From contig JADLBE010000002.1 of assembly GCA_020847915.1 (NCBI GenBank), forward strand, positions 1-36,558: a DNA stretch of 36,558 nucleotides. The letters run 5' to 3'. The first letter of the stretch is position 1. Each line of letters starts with the position of its first letter. Under the pieces are notes generated by a model. That model ran no database searches. It saw nothing but the letters and a program-made list of their open reading frames with translations, and was not told the DNA's origin. Shown here one piece after another: positions 30,935 through 36,558 of this stretch. This stretch comes from Saprospiraceae bacterium (lineage in GTDB: Bacteria; Bacteroidota; Bacteroidia; Chitinophagales; Saprospiraceae). The position numbers were made by a program, and so were the translations under genes.

Positions 30935-33511
30935 ATGATCATAAACCGTTTCCCCGACTTCAACCCCAACGCGCCGCTGCTCGAACGGCCGGAAAACCTG
31001 CAATCGTACAATCTTTCATTGGCAAAAACGATGCTCGACGAGGTACGTTCCGGCGGCGATGCCGCCGTTCGCCGTTTTGCCGGACGTTTTGACGGACCCT
31101 TGGCCGATGTGCCGCTCGAGGTATCGGCTGCCGAAATCACTGCCGCGATCGCAAAACTGCCGCACGAACTCAAAACCGCCATCCGCCAGGCGTACGACAA
31201 CATCCGGAAGTTCCACCTCAGTCAGCGCGAATCCGTGACGGTGGTGGAAACCATGCCGGGTGTGTCGTGCTGGCGGCGCAGTACACCCATCGACAAGGTG
31301 GGTTTGTACGTGCCCGGCGGTTCCGCGCCGCTTTTTTCTACGGCACTGATGCTGGGTGTGCCGGCCCAAATTGCAGGTTGTGAAGAAGTCATCATGTGCT
31401 CGCCGGAACAGGGCGATTTGCTTCCGCACCCCGCCGTATTGTACGCTGCATCGCTTTGTGGCATCACCCGTATTTTCCGTATTGGCGGCGTACAGGCCAT
31501 CGGAGCGATGGCGTACGGCACGGAAAGTGTACCAAAAGTGTGGAAAATCTTTGGTCCGGGAAACAAGTGGGTCACCGCCGCGAAACAACTCGTGAGCATC
31601 GACGGCGTGGCCATCGACATGGTGGCCGGTCCGTCGGAAGTGGCCGTAATTGCCGACGCCAGCGCCAATCCCGCTGTGGTGGCCGCCGACCTGCTCAGTC
31701 AGGCCGAGCACGGCTCCGACAGCCAGGTGTTGCTGCTGTGCACCGAAGAAAACCTGCTTCAGGCCATACTATCCGAACTCGACCGCCAACTTGCCGTACT
31801 TCCCCGCCGGGAAATGGCCAGTGCAGCTTTGCAAAAAAGCAACGCTATTTTGGTGAACACCACCACCGAAGCCATGGCCTGGGCAAACGCCTACGCCCCC
31901 GAACACCTGATCATTCAAACAGCAGATGCCGCCCAACTTGCATTGCAGGTGCGCAACGCAGGTTCGGTATTCCTCGGCCACCTCACCCCCGAAAGCGCGG
32001 GCGACTACGCTTCCGGCACCAACCACACCCTGCCCACGGGCGGCTATGCCCGCTCGGGTGCCGGCGTGTCGCTCGACAGCTTCGTAAAAAAAATAACCTT
32101 CCAGGAAATTACCCCGGAAGGCCTCGAAAACCTGGCACAAACCGTAACCACCATGGCCCGCGCGGAAGAACTGGAAGCGCACGCCAGAGCCATTGAAGTT
32201 CGGAGTTCGGAGTTCGGAGTTCGGAGGGCGGAGAGTGTAGGGGCGCCCCTTGCGGGTGCCCGTGATGCGGCCGGCGCCCTTGATGCGCCCGGCGAGCCCA
32301 ATTCCGCCGCCCACGATGCGTTAATTGAAGGTCTGATTCGGGAAAACATCCGTTCGTTAAAGCCGTACAGCTCTGCGCGCGATGAGTTTAAAACAGCAGG
32401 TAAGGACAATACGGAACTTCTTGCAAATGTGAATCCGGCCGACGAAATGGCGCCTTTGCAGACCAAAGGGCACCCGCAAGGGGCGCCCCTACAGACTCCG
32501 GACTTCGGACAGATCCTCGGCCTGGCCGGGATCACAACTCCGAACTCCGAACTCCAAACTCCGAACTTAATTTTCCTCGACGCCAACGAGAATAGTCTCG
32601 CCCATCCCTGGAACCGCTACCCCGACGCCCGGCAGCGGGAGATGAAACAAGCTGTGGGCAAACTGAAAGGTGTGGCGCCGAACCAGATTTTCCTGGGCAA
32701 CGGCAGCGACGAAGCCATTGACCTTTTGATGCGCGCTTTTGTGGAACCGGGCAAAGACAACATTATTTTGATGCCACCCACCTACGGCATGTACGCCGTA
32801 CAGGCAGGCATCCACGGTGCGTCCGTGCGCAAAGCGCCGCTCCGGGCTGAGTTTTCACCCGACATGGGAGCGTTGCGGCAGGAAACGGACGAAAACTCCA
32901 AACTGCTGTTCGTTTGTTCGCCCAACAACCCCAGCGGCAACCGTATACCCGATCCTTTCATCGAGGACGTGTTGGAATTTTTCCCCGGACTGGTGGTGGT
33001 GGATGAGGCGTACATTGATTTTTCAGACAAACCCTCCTGGCTCACACGGCTGAACCAACACCCAAGACTGGTGGTTTTGCAAACGTTTTCCAAAGCGTGG
33101 GGACTGGCGGGTTTGCGGCTCGGCATGGCCTTCGCGCACCCGAAAGTGATTGAGGTTTTGGATAAAATCAAATACCCCTACAACCTCAGCAGTGCCAACA
33201 TCGGTTTGTTGTACGAGGCTTTGGGTAAACAAGATGTGGTGGAAGAACAGGTAAAAACGCTGATTGCAGAGCGCCGCCGTCTGGAAACCGAATTGCCCAG
33301 GCTGTCCGTGGTGGAAAAAGTGTTTCCCAGCGACGCCAATTTTTTGCTGGTGCGTGTAAAAGATGCCGCTAAAATTTACCAATATTTAATCGAAAAAGGC
33401 ATTGTGGTACGCCGCCGCGATGGCGAACTTCACTGCGAACATTGTTTGCGTTTTACGGTGGGAACGCCGGAAGAAAATGAACGTTTGTTGGCGGCTTTAC
33501 ACGACGTTTGA
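30935..33511 (+). CDS. hisD-hisC: Fused histidinol dehydrogenase - histidinol-phosphate aminotransferase
   Basis: HisD: GPGNKWVTAAKQLV, DMVAGPSEVAVIAD, EHGSDSQ, LPTGGYARSGAGVS; HisC: IRENIRSLKPYSSARDEF, FLDANEN, NGSDEAIDLLMRAF, FVCSPNNPSGN, VVDEAYIDF, FSKAWGLAGLRLG. Confidence 0.93.
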   Translation: MIINRFPDFNPNAPLLERPENLQSYNLSLAKTMLDEVRSGGDAAVRRFAGRFDGPLADVPLEVSAAEITAAIAKLPHELKTAIRQAYDNIRKFHLSQRESVTVVETMPGVSCWRRSTPIDKVGLYVPGGSAPLFSTALMLGVPAQIAGCEEVIMCSPEQGDLLPHPAVLYAASLCGITRIFRIGGVQAIGAMAYGTESVPKVWKIFGPGNKWVTAAKQLVSIDGVAIDMVAGPSEVAVIADASANPAVVAADLLSQAEHGSDSQVLLLCTEENLLQAILSELDRQLAVLPRREMASAALQKSNAILVNTTTEAMAWANAYAPEHLIIQTADAAQLALQVRNAGSVFLGHLTPESAGDYASGTNHTLPTGGYARSGAGVSLDSFVKKITFQEITPEGLENLAQTVTTMARAEELEAHARAIEVRSSEFGVRRAESVGAPLAGARDAAGALDAPGEPNSAAHDALIEGLIRENIRSLKPYSSARDEFKTAGKDNTELLANVNPADEMAPLQTKGHPQGAPLQTPDFGQILGLAGITTPNSELQTPNLIFLDANENSLAHPWNRYPDARQREMKQAVGKLKGVAPNQIFLGNGSDEAIDLLMRAFVEPGKDNIILMPPTYGMYAVQAGIHGASVRKAPLRAEFSPDMGALRQETDENSKLLFVCSPNNPSGNRIPDPFIEDVLEFFPGLVVVDEAYIDFSDKPSWLTRLNQHPRLVVLQTFSKAWGLAGLRLGMAFAHPKVIEVLDKIKYPYNLSSANIGLLYEALGKQDVVEEQVKTLIAERRRLETELPRLSVVEKVFPSDANFLLVRVKDAAKIYQYLIEKGIVVRRRDGELHCEHCLRFTVGTPEENERLLAALHDV
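32196..32568. repeat. Inverted repeat arms embedded in the hisDC ORF (TTCGGAG heptamers + GTAGGGGCGCCCCTTGCGGGTGCCC)
   Basis: 32237-32261 and 32468-32492 exact 25-nt reverse complements; (TTCGGAG)n at 32196-32226 mirrored by (CGAACTC)n at 32536-32568. Confidence 0.92.
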
Positions 33512-33589
33512 GAAACCTTGAAGGTTTCTCAAACGTAGCCAGGAGTAACCCACGAAACGTTTAAGAAACCTTGAAGGTTTCTCAAACGT
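33504..33589. repeat. Two copies of a 33-nt palindrome ACGTTTGAGAAACCTTGAAGGTTTCTCAAACGT
   Basis: 33504-33536 perfect palindrome with single central base; 33557-33589 one mismatch. Confidence 0.9.
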
Positions 33590-33624
33590 ATGTTACCCCC
33601 ACTTCAAACTTTAAACTTCAAACT

Positions 33625-34788
33625 TTGAACTCGAAAAAGCTGCTTTTTATAGACCGCGACGGATGTCTCATCGAGGAGCCCTTGCCCAGCCGGCAAATCG
33701 ACAGTTACGACAAACTGCGTTTCCTGCCCGGCGCCTTGTACGCCCTTGCACGCCTGGTGCGCGAAACGGACTACACGCTTGTGATGGTCACCAACCAGGA
33801 CGGCATGGGTACGCCCGCTTTTCCGGAAGACACCTTTTGGCCGGCCCACAACCTCATGATGCACACCCTCGAAAGTGTGGGTGTGACGTTTAAAAACGTG
33901 CACATCGACCGGAGTTACGCGCACGAAAACCTGCCGACGCGCAAACCCGGCATTGGCATGCTCACCGAATACCTTTCGGGCGACTACGACCTGGCCAACT
34001 CCTACGTGATCGGCGACCGATTAACCGATGCCCAGCTTGCACAAAACCTCGGTGCCCGCGCCATTTTGGTGTTGAATGCCGAAGCAGAAAAACTGGAACC
34101 CGGCATGTACGATCCGGCCAAATCCGCAGCGCCCATCGAAAAGGTGGCGCACAGCTGGTACGAGGTGTACGAACACCTGCGCCTGCCGCAACGCCGCGTA
34201 CACCACCGGCGCAAAACCAAGGAAACAGACATAGAAATCACGCTTAACCTGGATGGGACTGGCAAATACGACATCAAAACCGGGTTGGCTTTTTTCGACC
34301 ACATGTTGGAGCAGCTCGCCCGTCATGGCGGCCTCGACCTGGACCTCGTGACCCGCGGCGACCTGCACATCGACGAGCACCATACCATCGAAGATACCGC
34401 CCTGGCGCTCGGGGAAGCCTTTTCGCTGGCGCTTGCCGACAAAAGAGGTATGGCACGTTACGGCTCCTACAATCCGTCGGCCGAATTCCTGTTGCCCATG
34501 GACGATGCCCTGGCCCGCGCCGCCATCGATTTCGGCGGACGTAACTGGCTGATTTGGGAAGCGGAATTTGAACGCGAAAAAATAGGCGACATGCCCACCG
34601 AAATGTTTTTCCATTTTTTCAAATCCTTTACCGACACCGCGCGTTGTAACCTCAACCTGCGTGTGGAAGGCAAAAACGAACACCACAAAATCGAATCCCT
34701 TTTTAAAGCATTCGCACGCGCCATCAACATGGCCGTAAAACGTGATCCGGAAAATTTGGAACTGCCCTCGACTAAAGGAATCTTATAA
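33625..34788 (+). CDS. hisB: Bifunctional histidinol-phosphatase / imidazoleglycerol-phosphate dehydratase; non-ATG start
   Basis: LLFIDRDGCLIEEP, VTNQDGMGTPAFP ... FFDHMLEQLARHGGLDL, DEHHTIEDTALALGEA, FFKSFTDTARCNL; TTG at 33625 (or 33571). Confidence 0.93.
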   Translation: MNSKKLLFIDRDGCLIEEPLPSRQIDSYDKLRFLPGALYALARLVRETDYTLVMVTNQDGMGTPAFPEDTFWPAHNLMMHTLESVGVTFKNVHIDRSYAHENLPTRKPGIGMLTEYLSGDYDLANSYVIGDRLTDAQLAQNLGARAILVLNAEAEKLEPGMYDPAKSAAPIEKVAHSWYEVYEHLRLPQRRVHHRRKTKETDIEITLNLDGTGKYDIKTGLAFFDHMLEQLARHGGLDLDLVTRGDLHIDEHHTIEDTALALGEAFSLALADKRGMARYGSYNPSAEFLLPMDDALARAAIDFGGRNWLIWEAEFEREKIGDMPTEMFFHFFKSFTDTARCNLNLRVEGKNEHHKIESLFKAFARAINMAVKRDPENLELPSTKGIL

Positions 34789-34797
34789 GCGGTTAGC

Positions 34798-34879
34798 GGG
34801 CAGCAGGCAGCAGGCAGCGAAAACCCACCAGGGTATCATTGCCACCGCAGCCTGCTGCCTGCTGCCTACTGCCTGCTGA
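34798..34879. repeat. Inverted period-7 GGCAGCA / CTGCCTG arrays between hisB and hisH
   Basis: GGGCAGCAGGCAGCAGGCAGC ... GCCTGCTGCCTGCTGCCTACTGCCTGCTG. Confidence 0.88.
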
Positions 34880-34882
34880 ATC

Positions 34883-35473
34883 ATGACTGCAATCGTAAAA
34901 TACAATGCCGGCAACATCCGCTCGGTACTTTTGGCCCTCGAAAGGTTGGGCGAACAAGCCGTATGGACCGACGACCCGGCCGTACTTCGCAGCGCCGACC
35001 GCGTCATTTTTCCTGGCGTGGGTGAGGCTGCTTCGGCCATGGCTTATTTGAAGGAGCGTGGTCTCGACGAAGTTTTGCGCTCCCTGCAGCAGCCCGTTTT
35101 GGGCATTTGTCTGGGTTTGCAGTTGTTTTGCAGGCATTCGGAGGAGGGCGACACGAACTGTCTTGGCATTTTTGATGTTGAGGTAAAAAAGTTTTCCGGC
35201 ATGAATGGTACGCTCAAAGTGCCACACATGGGTTGGAATACCCTTGAAAACACGCGTGGAACCTTGTTTGAAGACCTCGGTGCCGAACCTTATGTGTATT
35301 TTGTGCACAGTTTTTATGCTGAAACCAACCAATACACCACCGCAGCATGCCGTTATGGCGAAACGTTCAGCGCGGCTTTGCAGCGCAATAATTTTTACGC
35401 CGTACAATTTCACCCCGAGAAGTCGGGTTTGACAGGACAACGTATCTTGCAGCAATTTCTCAGACTAACCTGA
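34883..35473 (+). CDS. hisH: Imidazole glycerol phosphate synthase subunit HisH
   Basis: KYNAGNIRSVLLALERLG, PGVGEAASAM, LGICLGLQLFC, HMGWNTLE, FHPEKSGLTGQRIL. Confidence 0.96.
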   Translation: MTAIVKYNAGNIRSVLLALERLGEQAVWTDDPAVLRSADRVIFPGVGEAASAMAYLKERGLDEVLRSLQQPVLGICLGLQLFCRHSEEGDTNCLGIFDVEVKKFSGMNGTLKVPHMGWNTLENTRGTLFEDLGAEPYVYFVHSFYAETNQYTTAACRYGETFSAALQRNNFYAVQFHPEKSGLTGQRILQQFLRLT

Positions 35474-35475
35474 TT

Positions 35476-36198
35476 ATGGACATTATACCTTCTTTCGATC
35501 TTATGGGCGGCCGCATCGTGCGCCTCCGCCAGGGAGATTTTGATCAAAAAACCGAGTACGCCATGGAACCCCTCGAGTTGGCTTACCAACTCGAGGCGGC
35601 CGGCATCAAACGCCTGCACATGGTGGACCTCGACGGCGCCCGCGCGGGCAAACCCATGAACCTGCATGTTTTGGAACAAATTGCAGCACGTACACGCCTT
35701 GCCATCGACTACGGTGGTGGCCTGCGCAGCATCCCCAACCTCCGGCAGGTTTGGGATGCCGGAGCAGCATTGTTCTCCGTGGGCAGCGTGGCAGTGATGG
35801 CGCCCGATGAATTCAGGGCCTGGGTGGAAAAATTTGGTCCGGACCGTTTCCTTGTAGGCGCCGACGTGCGCGACCGCCGCATCGCCGTGCACGGCTGGAA
35901 AAACCAAACCGAGCTCGATCTTTTCGATTTTATCGAACGCCTCGAAAAACTCGGTGTGCACCAGATCTCCGTTACCGACATCGAACGTGACGGCGAAATG
36001 GGTGGTCCGGCCGTAGAACTTTACCGCGAAATCCTGGAACGTTTTCCAAAAATCCAGTTGGTGGCCAGCGCCGGCGTACGCGACGTAGCCGACCTCGAAG
36101 TGCTCGCCAAACTGGGTTGCAACGGCGCCATCGTAGGCAAAGCATTTTTGGAAGACAAAATCCCGATTGATTACTTCCGCGTGGCTTCGAAAGTTTAA
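35476..36198 (+). CDS. hisA: Phosphoribosylformimino-5-aminoimidazole carboxamide ribotide isomerase
   Basis: MDIIPSFDLMGGRIVRLRQGDF, HMVDLDGARAGKPMN, IDYGGGLRS. Confidence 0.95.
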   Translation: MDIIPSFDLMGGRIVRLRQGDFDQKTEYAMEPLELAYQLEAAGIKRLHMVDLDGARAGKPMNLHVLEQIAARTRLAIDYGGGLRSIPNLRQVWDAGAALFSVGSVAVMAPDEFRAWVEKFGPDRFLVGADVRDRRIAVHGWKNQTELDLFDFIERLEKLGVHQISVTDIERDGEMGGPAVELYREILERFPKIQLVASAGVRDVADLEVLAKLGCNGAIVGKAFLEDKIPIDYFRVASKV

Positions 36199-36242
36199 GA
36201 GCCTGTTTAAACTTCAGTCGCACTAAAATTTAAACAGGCTCT
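36198..36242. repeat. Inverted repeat between hisA and hisF (AGAGCCTGTTTAAA ... TTTAAACAGGCTCT)
   Basis: Perfect 14-nt arms 36198-36211 / 36229-36242. Confidence 0.85.
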
Positions 36243-36247
36243 AAGGT

Positions 36248-36558
36248 ATGCTCGCCAAACGTATCATTCCCTGTCTGGACATCAAGGACGGGCAAACGGT
36301 CAAAGGCATCCAATTCGAAAACCTGCGCAATGCCGGTGATCCGGTGGAGCTGGCTGCTGCGTACGCTGCCCAGGGCGCCGATGAATTGGTGTTTCTCGAC
36401 ATAACGGCCACCCACGAAGGGCGCGATACGCTTATCGAACTGGTGCAACGTGTGGCAAGGGTGCTCAACATCCCGTTTACCGTGGGCGGCGGCATCAGCT
36501 CGGTGGCCCAGGTGGAAGCGTTGCTGCAAGCCGGCGCCGACAAGGTGAGCATCAACTC
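36248..36558 (+). CDS. hisF: Imidazole glycerol phosphate synthase subunit HisF (partial, runs off window)
   Basis: [55 protein letters not shown]. Confidence 0.96.
   Translation, partial: MLAKRIIPCLDIKDGQTVKGIQFENLRNAGDPVELAAAYAAQGADELVFLDITATHEGRDTLIELVQRVARVLNIPFTVGGGISSVAQVEALLQAGADKVSIN

Overview
Chromosomal window from a Bacteroidetes-type bacterium, probably Saprospiraceae-like. The assignment rests on T9SS sorting domains, TAnnTTTG promoters, and the tRNA-tuf and rpl/rpo gene order. Gene content in order: the 3' end of a T9SS cargo gene; a small lipoprotein; hldD and lpxH (divergent); a GNAT acetyltransferase; a DUF433/DUF5615-like toxin-antitoxin pair with a frameshifted toxin; an alpha/beta hydrolase; an OmpR-type response regulator; an O-methyltransferase; the operon tRNA-Thr/Tyr/Gly/Thr/(tRNA-like)-tuf-tRNA-Trp-secE-nusG-rplK-rplA-rplJ-rplL-rpoB-rpoC; an AT-rich islet with a methionine aminopeptidase and a small membrane protein; a polytopic membrane protein; a giant repeat-rich T9SS type B surface protein; and a his operon hisG-hisDC-hisB-hisH-hisA-hisF. 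The most interesting signals are: (1) a his leader peptide (HLHHH) with a terminator and an 8-nt antiterminator pairing upstream of hisG; (2) a hisD-hisC fusion whose linker and HisC N-terminal insertion are encoded by two arms of an intergenic-type inverted repeat; (3) an aberrant tRNA-like element with an abnormal anticodon arm and encoded CCA in the tuf leader; (4) many intergenic arrays of unrelated sequence that share a 7-nt (sometimes 8-nt) period and often flank hairpins; (5) start codons lying 4-13 nt from TACCTTTG boxes, suggesting leaderless or near-leaderless transcripts. No CRISPR array, prophage, transposase or recognisable defence cluster was seen. All calls are from reading the sequence; no searches or folding programs were run.
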